The translations under genes were made by a program, and so were the position numbers. From positions 1-51,624 of the forward strand of contig JAKSDA010000504.1 in NCBI GenBank assembly GCA_022360315.1: DNA of 51,624 nucleotides, read 5' to 3'. Within the stretch, counting starts at the first letter, position 1, and each line of letters starts with the position of its first letter. This DNA comes from Pseudomonadota bacterium (lineage in GTDB: Bacteria; Myxococcota_A; Polyangia; Haliangiales; Haliangiaceae). The notes beneath the pieces were generated by a model, which had not been told where the DNA came from, ran no database searches, and saw only the letters and a list, made by a program, of their open reading frames with translations. Below, in pieces: positions 23,490 through 32,110 of this stretch.

Positions 23490-24988
23490 GTCGGCCTCTG
23501 TCCGGCCATGAGCAAGCCGATCTCGGCTTCATTGGCCCGAGCGCGGGCAATATCGGCGACTATGCGCCCTTCGTACATGACCAGGATACGATCGGCAAGG
23601 GACAGAATCTCGGCTAGGTCGGCCGATACCAGGAGCACGGCATTGCCGGCATCGCGATGGCAGATCAGCTCGGTGTGGATGAACTCGACTGCGCTGATAT
23701 CGACCCCGCGGGTCGGCTGCTCGGCGATCAGCACCGGGGCATTCTTGGCCAGTTCGCGGGCCACGACCAGCCGCTGTTGGTTGCCGCCGGACAGCGCAGA
23801 GGCCGGTTGCCGGGAATCGGTGATCTTGACCGCGAACCGTTCGACCAGCCGGCGACAGAAGGCCGCGAGTGCGCGCAAACGGAGAAACCCGCCCTGCGAT
23901 CGCTGGCCGTGGTGTCCCATGACCAGATTGTCCTGGACCGAGGCCGCGTCGGCCAATCCCACACTCTGGCGATCTTCCGGGATATAGGCCATTCCAGCCC
24001 GACGGCGGCCGGCCACGCCAGCACCGGTGACGTCCTGGCCGGACACCTCGATCCGTCCGGTGTCGATCGGTCGCAGGCCGATCAACGCCTCGATCAATGT
24101 GTTCTGGCCGTTCCCCGCCACCCCGGCAATGCCGACAATTTCGCCGGCACGCATCGAAAAACTGACATCGCGGACCGAATGAGCGCCGTGACCGAGTGCG
24201 GAAAGACCCTCGACCACGAGGACGGTCTGGCCCGGATGACCGGTGGGCACTCGGCTGGTCAGGTCGATATCGTGGCCCACCATGGCCGAAGCAATGGCGC
24301 GCGGACTGGTCGTTGCGGTTTCGAGCTGGGCGGTCACCACGCCGTCCCGCATCACCACAGCACGGTCGCTGATCGCCATGACCTCGTCCAGCTTGTGCGT
24401 GATGAAGATAATCGCCTTGTCCTGATCGCGCAGGCGGGCAAGGACGTCGAAAAATCCCAGCCGTTCTTTGGGCGTGAGCACTGCGGTGGGCTCGTCAAAG
24501 ATCAGCACATCGGCCGAGCGGTAGAGCAACTTGAGGATTTCCACCCGCTGCCGTATGCCGACCGGCAAGTCGGCAACCCGGGCCGCGGGATCGACATTCA
24601 GACCATAGCGCCCGGCCAGCTGGCGGACTGCGTGCTCGGCCGCAACGCGGTCGAGCAATCCGCGTTTTTTCGGTTCCGCGGCAAAGACGATGTTTTCGGC
24701 CACAGAGAGGGAGGGAAAGAGCATGAAATGCTGATGGACCATGCCCAGCCCGGCGCGGATGGCATCGAGCGGCGAGGTAAAGCGAACCCGAGTGCCGCGG
24801 ACCAGGATATCGCCCGCATCGGGTTCGATAAGGCCGTAGAGGATGTTCATCAGCGTCGACTTACCGGCGCCGTTTTCACCCACCAAGGCCACGATTTCAC
24901 CGACATCAATGGCCAGATCGACACCGGCATTGGCAGTTACGGAGTCGAACTGCTTGACGATTCCGCGCAGCGTAACAGCATTATTCAT
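23486..24988 (-). CDS. BMP-family importer ATPase with two fused ABC domains
   Basis: 500 residues from the ATG before NNAVTLRGIVKQF. The first ABC domain has GENGAGKST, a degenerate signature (LPVGIRQRVEILK) and DVLIFDEPTAVLTPKE. The second has GVAGNGQNT (altered P-loop, as usual in this class), LSGGNQQRLVVAREL, and a Walker-B-like APVLIAEQPTRGVD. RbsA/YufO/NupO architecture. The frame stays open upstream to 25162 but lacks support. It lies 28 bp downstream of the thioredoxin-fold gene, in the same orientation. Confidence 0.9.
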   Translation of the reverse strand: MNNAVTLRGIVKQFDSVTANAGVDLAIDVGEIVALVGENGAGKSTLMNILYGLIEPDAGDILVRGTRVRFTSPLDAIRAGLGMVHQHFMLFPSLSVAENIVFAAEPKKRGLLDRVAAEHAVRQLAGRYGLNVDPAARVADLPVGIRQRVEILKLLYRSADVLIFDEPTAVLTPKERLGFFDVLARLRDQDKAIIFITHKLDEVMAISDRAVVMRDGVVTAQLETATTSPRAIASAMVGHDIDLTSRVPTGHPGQTVLVVEGLSALGHGAHSVRDVSFSMRAGEIVGIAGVAGNGQNTLIEALIGLRPIDTGRIEVSGQDVTGAGVAGRRRAGMAYIPEDRQSVGLADAASVQDNLVMGHHGQRSQGGFLRLRALAAFCRRLVERFAVKITDSRQPASALSGGNQQRLVVARELAKNAPVLIAEQPTRGVDISAVEFIHTELICHRDAGNAVLLVSADLAEILSLADRILVMYEGRIVADIARARANEAEIGLLMAGQRPT

Positions 24989-25016
24989 ATACGGGAAGTG
25001 TGCCTTATAGCACGAC

Positions 25017-25556
25017 TCATTGCTGTGCCGGCAACGCTTGCACGATAGCGTCTCTGAGGGAGCGAAAGTCTCGATCTGGCTGCGCCTCACCCGGATGCAC
25101 GGAGGGAAAAAACTCCGGTCCGGGGTGGATATGGACGAATGTTCCCGCGGCGTCGACGACAAAGCTGGCCGACGTTGCCCTGCGCTGCGGTCCGGACAGC
25201 CACCATGACGTCACTGTTTTCCACATGCGATCATAGGCCAGTGGAAACGTCACCTTGTACTCGTTTGCGGCGGCGATTGCGCGCTCGAACGGTCGCTCCG
25301 AGCCCTTTGGCTTGGAGTGATATATGCCCACGAATGTGACCGGATGGCCGGCGAACTCGTCGGACAGGGTTTGTAACGCGGGCAGACTTTTTTGGCAGTA
25401 TGGACAGCCATCAGTCCAGAAACGCACGATCACGACGCGACCGCTCAAATCGCTCAGCTGCATGGGCTCGGCGTTGGCCCATTCGGCCAGCTGCCAGTCG
25501 GGAGCGGGCTTGCCCAACAGGTCGCTAAAAGATGCCTTGGGTTCCATCACAAACAT
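25017..25556 (-). CDS. Thioredoxin-fold (TlpA/AhpC-TSA-like) protein
   Basis: 179 residues from the ATG before FVMEPKASF (a second ATG three codons later is equally usable). The redox motif WTDGCPYCQK sits at about residue 55 in the beta-alpha-beta context RVVIVRFW. The C-terminal half (SFVVDAAGTFVHIHPGPEFFPS) is AhpC/TSA-like. No lipoprotein or classical signal peptide is visible, so it may be cytosolic. Its position just upstream of the importer genes is unusual, and any link is inference. Confidence 0.8.
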   Translation of the reverse strand: MFVMEPKASFSDLLGKPAPDWQLAEWANAEPMQLSDLSGRVVIVRFWTDGCPYCQKSLPALQTLSDEFAGHPVTFVGIYHSKPKGSERPFERAIAAANEYKVTFPLAYDRMWKTVTSWWLSGPQRRATSASFVVDAAGTFVHIHPGPEFFPSVHPGEAQPDRDFRSLRDAIVQALPAQQ

Positions 25557-25797
25557 AGTAGCGCTGTTTTGGCCGGCCCTGTCCGATGCCCTGTCTCGCC
25601 CTGCATGCCGGAGGGAATTCGTAACGATTTGGCGAGGATCAATCATGGCCTGGGCGGCGGCAAGGGTCGGATCGAAGCATGTGCCCGCGCCATCCCGCTC
25701 GCTCGCACGATCACCTCGGAGCCTTGCCAACGTGATCGTGGGTAGATCTCTGCGCTACCAGTTCGTCATGCAGTTGGGACAGCGGTACAGTTCGGCC

Positions 25798-26565
25798 ATG
25801 CACGAACACTCTGTATCCAGCAAGGCGACGGGGCTGTCGGGTCTTTTGGGCGGTATCGGTGCCGCCCTGCGCGGCTTTGGTTTTGCGGTGGGAAACCGCA
25901 ACATCTGGGCCGTGTATGCCCGGCTGGTGTTGGCTCTGCTGGTCGCCACAGCCATCATCTTCGGCGCCATGATCTACGGCCTTTGGACCGTTACCGAGCC
26001 GGGGGCGTCCAGCGGAATGCTGGCCAGTTCTGGCTTGTGGGCGCTGCGCATTGCCGGCTCGGTGATCGTCGCCCTGGCCGCTCCGATCATCGCCCTCTTT
26101 GTCGTCAATCTCGTGTTTCCAATGTTTGCCGAGGCGGTGTTTTTCGCCGGACTGCGACACATCGATCGTGGGCGCGCACAAGATCTAGAGAGCCAGCCCG
26201 GACTGCCTCTGGCCACGGCGATCGGAGTGGCCATCATCCGGATGGTTTATTTTGTCCTCCTGACCGTGGTAGCCCTGGCCGCGTCGCTGATCCCGGTGGT
26301 CGGGGTCGTTGTCGGCCCGGTGTTTCAGATCTGGATTACCGCCAAAACAGTGGGCTGGGAACTCATCGATCCCTATCTGGACAAGCGCCAGATGGGTTTC
26401 GCAGCCCAGCGTGAGTACGTCAACCACTACTCCAAGGCCATATCGGGATTTGGCCTGCCCTACAGCTTCTTGCTCGCCATTCCCCTGATCGGGCCGCTCT
26501 TCTTTGGCCTGGCCCAGGCCGCCTCACCAGTGCTGATAGTCGATGTTCTCGATCCCGCCCCATAG
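25798..26565 (+). CDS. EI24/CysZ-like membrane protein
   Basis: 255 residues, with an N-terminal segment SGLLGGIGAALRGFGFAVGNRNIW and four clear hydrophobic spans (e.g. YARLVLALLVATAIIFGAMIY and VIVALAAPIIALFVVNLVF), plus the conserved amphipathic mid-region. This is the EI24/CysZ fold, which in E. coli imports sulfate. No cys genes are nearby, so the substrate is open. An ATG at 25768 is an alternative start. Divergent from the thioredoxin-fold gene; the 241-bp gap shows no recognisable site. Confidence 0.72.
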   Translation: MHEHSVSSKATGLSGLLGGIGAALRGFGFAVGNRNIWAVYARLVLALLVATAIIFGAMIYGLWTVTEPGASSGMLASSGLWALRIAGSVIVALAAPIIALFVVNLVFPMFAEAVFFAGLRHIDRGRAQDLESQPGLPLATAIGVAIIRMVYFVLLTVVALAASLIPVVGVVVGPVFQIWITAKTVGWELIDPYLDKRQMGFAAQREYVNHYSKAISGFGLPYSFLLAIPLIGPLFFGLAQAASPVLIVDVLDPAP

Positions 26566-26626
26566 CCAGCCCTGCTCTGCGCAGCAAACCGGCTGATACA
26601 GTTGGCTCCGGCCTGGCTAGCCCTGG

Positions 26627-27463
26627 TCAGGGCGCTGAAGGTGGCGTGAGATCGAACTGAAAATTGCCCAGGTCATGAAAGTGATTGCCAAACTCGATGT
26701 CGGCCTGGCGCTCTAACGACTCGTCGAGCAGAGTTTCGCCATCGTGCAGCGAGACTGCAATGGTGTAGCTACCGATCGGCAGGGTGGGTGTGATGGCCTG
26801 ACCGTCGGCGCAGGCAAAATTGTCGTCGAACGCCTGGTTGGTACCGACGATGATCGAATTGACTGCGACCTTGTCGGCCGATACCTCGGAACACGTGCGT
26901 TCGACATCACCCTCGGTGAGCGTCCAGGTCAGGCCAAAGCTGCCGCGATCGATCGAGAATTCGAAGTCCAGATCGACCACCCCGATCCGGTTTCCGTCGA
27001 GCACGACGTCTTCGACCAGCGCTGATTGCGCCACCAGCTCATCGTCTGGACTCATGAGATTGATATAGATGCTGTACGTGCCGTCGGGCAAGTCGTTGGT
27101 GAGGCCGCTACTACTGCTATTGCTGCCGCCAACGCAATCAAAGAGATCGACCAATTGGCTGCCCGACTGCTCGATACTCACCACCTGGATCGTGTGATCG
27201 TCGGGACATGAGACGAGCTCGTTCGCATCGCCACTGCGCAAAAACCAGCTCACAGCGAAATAACCTGGATCACACTCGGTACCAATTCCGTCGCCATCGG
27301 CATCTGCTTGAGCGGAGTTGGGGGCATTGGGGCAGTTGTCGTTGGCATCCGAGATTCCGTCACCGTCGGAATCACTGGGTTCATCGTCTTCGTAGATGAC
27401 ACAACCGGTTCCGGTCAGGGTGAGTCCACCCAAGAGGAGTGCTGCAACGATCCAATGTTTCAT
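26627..27463 (-). CDS. Lipoprotein with thrombospondin type-3 calcium repeats
   Basis: 278 residues with a lipoprotein signal (LLLGGLTLTGTGC, Cys21). Then come about 1.5 TSP3 Ca-binding repeats (DSDGDGISDANDNCP and ADADGDGIGTECD), followed by two similar beta-sandwich-like halves (pattern YSIYINLMSPDDELV... and YTIAVSLHDGETLL...). The two halves suggest an internal duplication. Acidic Asp repeats imply calcium-dependent rigidity outside the cell. Function unknown. Confidence 0.8.
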   Translation of the reverse strand: MKHWIVAALLLGGLTLTGTGCVIYEDDEPSDSDGDGISDANDNCPNAPNSAQADADGDGIGTECDPGYFAVSWFLRSGDANELVSCPDDHTIQVVSIEQSGSQLVDLFDCVGGSNSSSSGLTNDLPDGTYSIYINLMSPDDELVAQSALVEDVVLDGNRIGVVDLDFEFSIDRGSFGLTWTLTEGDVERTCSEVSADKVAVNSIIVGTNQAFDDNFACADGQAITPTLPIGSYTIAVSLHDGETLLDESLERQADIEFGNHFHDLGNFQFDLTPPSAP

Positions 27464-27533
27464 GATTTTTCCTGGTGGTTTCGTTATCTGTCCACAGACT
27501 CGCTTCTATCGAGACTCGAGGGCCGCTCAGAAA

Positions 27534-27556
27534 ATTCGACCGCCCGGCGGTCGAAT
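27534..27556. promoter_or_regulatory. Perfect 11-bp inverted repeat (operator or cruciform candidate)
   Basis: ATTCGACCGCC, one base, then its exact reverse complement GGCGGTCGAAT. It lies in the 383-bp divergent gap between the TSP3 lipoprotein (27463) and the aldose 1-epimerase (27847), about 70 bp upstream of the lipoprotein start. No T-run follows, so it is not a terminator. Nothing else recognisable was seen in the gap. Confidence 0.45.
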
Positions 27557-27846
27557 GCCCGGCGGCCTGTCCGCTCTGTACGAACTCCACTGCACATTGC
27601 CTGCCGGGTGGGGGTTCCATGGGTGGTCTCGGTAGCGTTTGCTGTGGTCATGGGACGGAGAGCCAGGCAAATTCTACTCGAAAGATGGCGGTCGGGCAGT
27701 GATCTCTTGCGCCTCCCACGCGTTGGCCACCGGCAAGTGGTGACCGAAAGTGCACTTGTCCGCGCAATCTGTTGCAAATTCGCCACAGGAACCACATTCT
27801 TTGGGCAGTATCGTGCCGGCCGGCAGTGCAACCCACAGCGAGGCGC

Positions 27847-28950
27847 TTGACCACTGATCTCGACCATCGATCGCGACCGACCAACCGCAGTATAGGTACA
27901 GACGCGGTCAGTCAGGTCTACGGCAACCTCGGCGACGGCACCGCGATCACCCGTCATGTGTTGACTGGCGGCAGGGGGTTGCGAGTGTCTGTCATCGACT
28001 ACGGAGCCGCGATCACGGCTGTCGAGGTGCCCGATAAACGCGGTCAACCCGACAATGTAGTGCTCGGATTCGGCGACCTGAGCGGCTATCTGACCAATAC
28101 CCACTACATCGGTGCGATCTGCGGCCGCTACGCCAATCGCATTGCCGGTGGCAGATTCACCGTGGACGGAGCGGAATACCAGCTCACGATCAACGAGCGA
28201 GTCATCGGGCCGCACGGTGGTGCAAATCATTTGCACGGCGGATCGAGAGGATTTGACAAAGTGGTCTGGACCTCGCGGACCTTTGCAACAGACCGCCAGG
28301 CTGGCGCGATACTCGCGTACACCAGTCCCGACGGTGACGAGGGGTATCCCGGCCAGGTCACCGCGACCGTGCAATACACCGTGAACGACAATAACGAGTT
28401 GATCGTTGCATACAAAGCCAGGGCGACCAGGCCGACACCGATCAATCTGACTCACCACGGCTACTGGAATCTGGGCGGTTCGGGCTGTGGCGACGTGCTG
28501 GGCCACCAGCTCACGCTTCACTGCGACCGGTATCTGCCGGTAAACCGGGCCATGATTCCAACTGGCGAGCTGGCTGCGGTGGCCAATACCCCGATGGACT
28601 TCCGTCGGCGCAGAGCCATCGGCAAGGCGATGGAAGAGCTCGGCGGCGGATTCGACAGTTGCTTTGCGATCGCCGGCCCGGTCGGTACACTGCGCTCTGT
28701 AGCGACGGTGAGGCACCCGGAAAGCGGGCGGGTCATGACGATCCGCTCCACCGAAAGCGGTGTTCAGTTTTACACGGCAAATAGTTTCGACAGCCGGCCC
28801 GCGAGCGGCGGCTTTGCCAGGCACCGCGGCTTGTGCCTCGAATGCGGCCACTTTCCCGATTCGCCCAATCAACCCCACTTCCCGGCGACGATCGTGCGGC
28901 CGGGCCAAGTCTACAGTCAGATCACGATTCACCGCTTTGCGGTCGAATAA
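27847..28950 (+). CDS. galM: Aldose 1-epimerase (galactose mutarotase)
   Basis: Catalyses anomer interconversion of aldoses. Family landmarks: YGAAITAVEVPDKRG, the NRIAGGRFTVDG motif, the catalytic-histidine regions (HLHGGSRGFDKVVW and NLTHHGYWNL), and the catalytic Glu in LCLECGHFPDSPNQPHFP near the C-terminus. About 367 residues, near the usual 340-350. The frame has no ATG or GTG near the domain start. The best candidate is TTG at 27847, with another TTG at 27772, so the exact N-terminus is uncertain. The stop is part of a TAAGAGCC motif. No gal operon partners are adjacent. Confidence 0.85.
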   Translation: MTTDLDHRSRPTNRSIGTDAVSQVYGNLGDGTAITRHVLTGGRGLRVSVIDYGAAITAVEVPDKRGQPDNVVLGFGDLSGYLTNTHYIGAICGRYANRIAGGRFTVDGAEYQLTINERVIGPHGGANHLHGGSRGFDKVVWTSRTFATDRQAGAILAYTSPDGDEGYPGQVTATVQYTVNDNNELIVAYKARATRPTPINLTHHGYWNLGGSGCGDVLGHQLTLHCDRYLPVNRAMIPTGELAAVANTPMDFRRRRAIGKAMEELGGGFDSCFAIAGPVGTLRSVATVRHPESGRVMTIRSTESGVQFYTANSFDSRPASGGFARHRGLCLECGHFPDSPNQPHFPATIVRPGQVYSQITIHRFAVE

Positions 28951-29024
28951 GAGCCGTGGCCGGCGGTGCTGATGCCGAATTCGAATCCGAGCGCCGATGG
29001 CGATCGATCGATCTGGCCAATCGA

Positions 29025-31943
29025 TCAATGGGCATCGGCCCAGTTGGTCGCAATACCGATCGAGGCTTTGAGCGGAACCTCGAGCTGATAGGCCGATTCC
29101 ATCTCACCGGCGACTGCGGCGGCAAAATCCTGTGCGCGATCGCCAGCTACCTCGAAAATCAACTCGTCGTGCACTGTGAGCAGCATCCTGGCCTGGTAGC
29201 CGCGATCCCCGATGAATGCGGACACCCGCAACATGGCCAGCTTGATGATGTCGGCGGCACTGCCCTGCATGGGAGTGTTTTGCGCCATGCGCTCGGCCAG
29301 TTTGCGGCGCTGATAATTGCGCGAGTTGATGTCGGGCAAAAGCCGCCGCCGGCCCAGCACGGTGACTGCCTGGCCAGTTGCACGAGCGCGCGCAATGGTC
29401 TCGTCCATGAACTGCTGCACAGTAGCAAATCGCTCAAAATACCGGGTGATGTACTCTTTGGCCTGGGTCCGACTGATGCCCAGAGTCTGCGCCAATCCAA
29501 ACTGCGACTGGCCGTAAATCAGCCCGTAGTTGACCGCCTTGGCAACCCGACGCTCGTTTTCGCCGACCTCGTCGAGCCCGATGCCAAACACCTCGGCCGC
29601 GGTCTGGGTGTGGACATCAATGTCGTCGCGAAACGCCTGAACCAGCACCGGATCACCCGATAGATGGGCCAGAATGCGCAGCTCGATCTGCGAGTAATCG
29701 ACCGATACCAGGGTCCAGCCGTGCGCGGCAACAAACGCGCGCCGGATCTCCCGGCCCAGCTCGGTGCGAATGGGAATATTCTGCAGGTTGGGATCCTGCG
29801 ACGACAGCCGTCCCGTGGCCGCAATGGCCTGGTTAAACGAGGTGTGAATGCGCCCGGTACCCGGGTTGACCAGAGGTGGCAAGGCGTCGAGATAGGTACC
29901 CTTGAGCTTGACCAGCTCGCGGTGCTCGACGATGAGCGGAATGATCGGATGGGCGTCGCGCAACCCGTCGAGGACCTCGTGATCGGTGGAATAACCGGTC
30001 TTGGTCTTTTTCATCTTGTCGCTCTTGAGGCCGAGCTTGTCGAATAAAAGTGCCGCCAGTTGCTTGGGCGAGCCGATGTTGACCTCCTCGCCAGCAGCCT
30101 CGTATACCCGCTTTTCCAGCGACGCGACATCGGCGCTCACCTTGCTGGACAGCTCTCGCAAATAGGCGACATCGAGACAGATGCCGATCGGCTCCAGGTC
30201 GGCCAGCAAATGGGCGAGCGGCAGCTCCACATCGCGCATCAGACCGTCCAGGCCAGCCCGGCCGAGCTGCTCGTGCAGCACCCGATGAGCGCGCAGAATG
30301 CCAAAAGCCGCCGTTCCCGACCACTCGGCCGCCTGCTCCACTGCCACTGCCTCGAAATCAACCCGGGTCCTGCCCTTGCCCAGCAGAGTCTTGCGCTCGG
30401 GCAAGGCGATACCACTGGCCAGCGCAAGCACTCGATCGATGGTGAGCTTGCGATCGGGATCGAGCAGATAGGCAGCCAGCATGGTGTCGCCGACAATTCC
30501 CTCGAGCGCGATGCCGTGCCGCTGCAAGATGCGCCGGGTCGTCTTGGCATCGTGACAGACCACCGACAGGGCCGGATCAGCCAGCAAGCGCAAAAAATCC
30601 CCGGGCAAACCGGTCAATTCGAGCTGATGCGGAACGCTCAAATACCGGTGCGCGATCGGAATGTAGGCCGGTGCAACCCCGGGAGCCACTACGGACATCC
30701 CGACAATATGAGCCCGGTCGGGCCGGGATCCGTCGGCCTCGACCTGAATGGCAATCGTTTTGGCTCGACGAGCCGCCTCGATCACCGCGTCGAGTTGCTC
30801 CGCGGCCGTGACCACCACGGTCTCGGCAACCTGCACAGGTGCCGCAGAAGCCTCCTCGACCCCGGCCTCGACAACTGCGCCCGACGACATCGTCGGCGGC
30901 GCGGCCCGGGCAGGCGCGGCAGCAGTGAAATCGAGCTCGGTCTGCTCGGGCGCAGCCCGATGTTCCGACCGAGAATCTCCGCCCAATGCCCCACTCTCAT
31001 CGCCGGCAAGCGCTGGCCCTGCCGCGCCTGTGGCATCGCCCTCGCCAGTCTGCTCCGAAGCCGATTCCACCGGCCCCAACCGCTCGAGAAGAACGTTGAA
31101 CTCGAGCTGGCGAAACAACTCGACCAGCTCCGGTCCGTCCCACCTTCCCGCTTTGAGATGGTCCAGCTCCACTTCGACTTCGACGTCAGAACGCAATGTG
31201 ACGAGCTGGCGAGAAAGTTCTAGTTCAGCGAGTATTTCGGAGTTTTCGAAGCGCTCTTTCTGCTTGCCCTTGAGTTCTCCGGTATGGGCCAGGACCGCGT
31301 CCAGTGAGCCGTATTTGGCCAGCAGCCGGGCCGCAGTCACCTTTCCAACTCCCTTCATGCCGGGCACGTTATCCGAAGGATCGCCGACCAGAGCCAGGTA
31401 GTCGCGCAGCTGACCGGGAGTCACCCCATACTTGTCCTTCACCGCTGCCGCGTCATAGGTGATATTGCGCAGAGAATCGATAACTTCGACCTCGGGACTC
31501 ACCAGTTGCATGACATCCTTGTCGGCCGAGAAAATGGTGACCAGCCAGCCCTGTCGGCGCGCCCGGGTCACCAGGGTTGCGATCACATCGTCGGCCTCCA
31601 CGCCCGGAACCGCCAAAACCGGCCAACAAAGCGCTTTTGTGATTCGAGCAAAAAAAGGCAGCTGCGGCTTGAGATCATCTGGAGTTTCGCGACGGGTCGC
31701 CTTGTACCCGTCGTGCAGCTCTTTGCGAAATGTTCGACCCGGCGCGTCAAACACCACTGCAATGCGCTCGGGTTTGATGTCGCGGTACAGGCGAACCAGC
31801 ATTTGTGTGTACACGTACAGAGCGCCAGTTGGCATGCCTGTAATGGTCGACAGTTGTGCCCCTGCGCGATTTTTACTGCCGCTGATTCCGTAATAAGCGC
31901 GGTAGATGTAACCAGAACCGTCCAGGATGTATAGGCGCTCCAT
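29025..31943 (-). CDS. polA: DNA polymerase I, proofreading site degenerate
   Basis: 972 residues. The 5'-nuclease domain (1-285) keeps its acidic residues (Asp8, Asp66, Glu116/Asp118/Asp119, Asp141/Asp143, VGDPSDNVPG). An Ala/Pro/Glu-rich linker (about 290-375) is long. In the 3'-5' exonuclease domain three of the four catalytic carboxylates are replaced (E. coli D355, D424, D501 correspond to Q400, T469, W541; only Glu402 remains). The polymerase domain is intact: motif A Asp749 (SVDYSQIELRILAHLSG), motif B RRVAKAVNYGLIYG with Lys802, motif C LLTVHDE with Asp925. Tyr806 stands where E. coli has Phe762. It functions in Okazaki processing and repair. It is convergent with galM. Confidence 0.97.
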   Translation of the reverse strand: MERLYILDGSGYIYRAYYGISGSKNRAGAQLSTITGMPTGALYVYTQMLVRLYRDIKPERIAVVFDAPGRTFRKELHDGYKATRRETPDDLKPQLPFFARITKALCWPVLAVPGVEADDVIATLVTRARRQGWLVTIFSADKDVMQLVSPEVEVIDSLRNITYDAAAVKDKYGVTPGQLRDYLALVGDPSDNVPGMKGVGKVTAARLLAKYGSLDAVLAHTGELKGKQKERFENSEILAELELSRQLVTLRSDVEVEVELDHLKAGRWDGPELVELFRQLEFNVLLERLGPVESASEQTGEGDATGAAGPALAGDESGALGGDSRSEHRAAPEQTELDFTAAAPARAAPPTMSSGAVVEAGVEEASAAPVQVAETVVVTAAEQLDAVIEAARRAKTIAIQVEADGSRPDRAHIVGMSVVAPGVAPAYIPIAHRYLSVPHQLELTGLPGDFLRLLADPALSVVCHDAKTTRRILQRHGIALEGIVGDTMLAAYLLDPDRKLTIDRVLALASGIALPERKTLLGKGRTRVDFEAVAVEQAAEWSGTAAFGILRAHRVLHEQLGRAGLDGLMRDVELPLAHLLADLEPIGICLDVAYLRELSSKVSADVASLEKRVYEAAGEEVNIGSPKQLAALLFDKLGLKSDKMKKTKTGYSTDHEVLDGLRDAHPIIPLIVEHRELVKLKGTYLDALPPLVNPGTGRIHTSFNQAIAATGRLSSQDPNLQNIPIRTELGREIRRAFVAAHGWTLVSVDYSQIELRILAHLSGDPVLVQAFRDDIDVHTQTAAEVFGIGLDEVGENERRVAKAVNYGLIYGQSQFGLAQTLGISRTQAKEYITRYFERFATVQQFMDETIARARATGQAVTVLGRRRLLPDINSRNYQRRKLAERMAQNTPMQGSAADIIKLAMLRVSAFIGDRGYQARMLLTVHDELIFEVAGDRAQDFAAAVAGEMESAYQLEVPLKASIGIATNWADAH

Positions 31944-31960
31944 TGCGGCGAGGCTACTAC

Positions 31961-32009
31961 AAACCGCGCGCCCGTGCGAAACCGCGCACCCGTGCGTTTG
32001 TGCGGTTTG
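31961..32009. repeat. Tandem 18-bp direct repeat plus inverted half-site in the polA/SBP divergent region
   Basis: AAACCGCGC(G/A)CCCGTGCG occurs twice head-to-tail (31961-31978, 31979-31996). It is followed by TTTGTGCGGTTTG, whose GCGGTTTG is the inverse of CAAACCGC at the left boundary. The layout fits binding of a regulator in the 167-bp gap shared by polA and the substrate-binding lipoprotein. Function is inferred. Confidence 0.45.
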
Positions 32010-32073
32010 TCTCGCAGCAACGGAGTCAAAAATCGGCTCGTTGCCGGTTCTGTCGAGTAGATCGACTGTGGTG

Positions 32074-32103
32074 TTGTAGTGCTTGAATTGTCGTGGGTAT
32101 AGT
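32074..32103 (+). promoter_or_regulatory. Possible sigma-70-type promoter for the substrate-binding lipoprotein
   Basis: TTGTAG (32074-32079), an 18-bp spacer, and TATAGT (32098-32103). The ATG at 32111 begins only 7 bases after the -10 box and lacks a Shine-Dalgarno sequence, so the transcript could be leaderless. Weak evidence from consensus match only. Confidence 0.35.
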
Positions 32104-32110
32104 CGGCATT

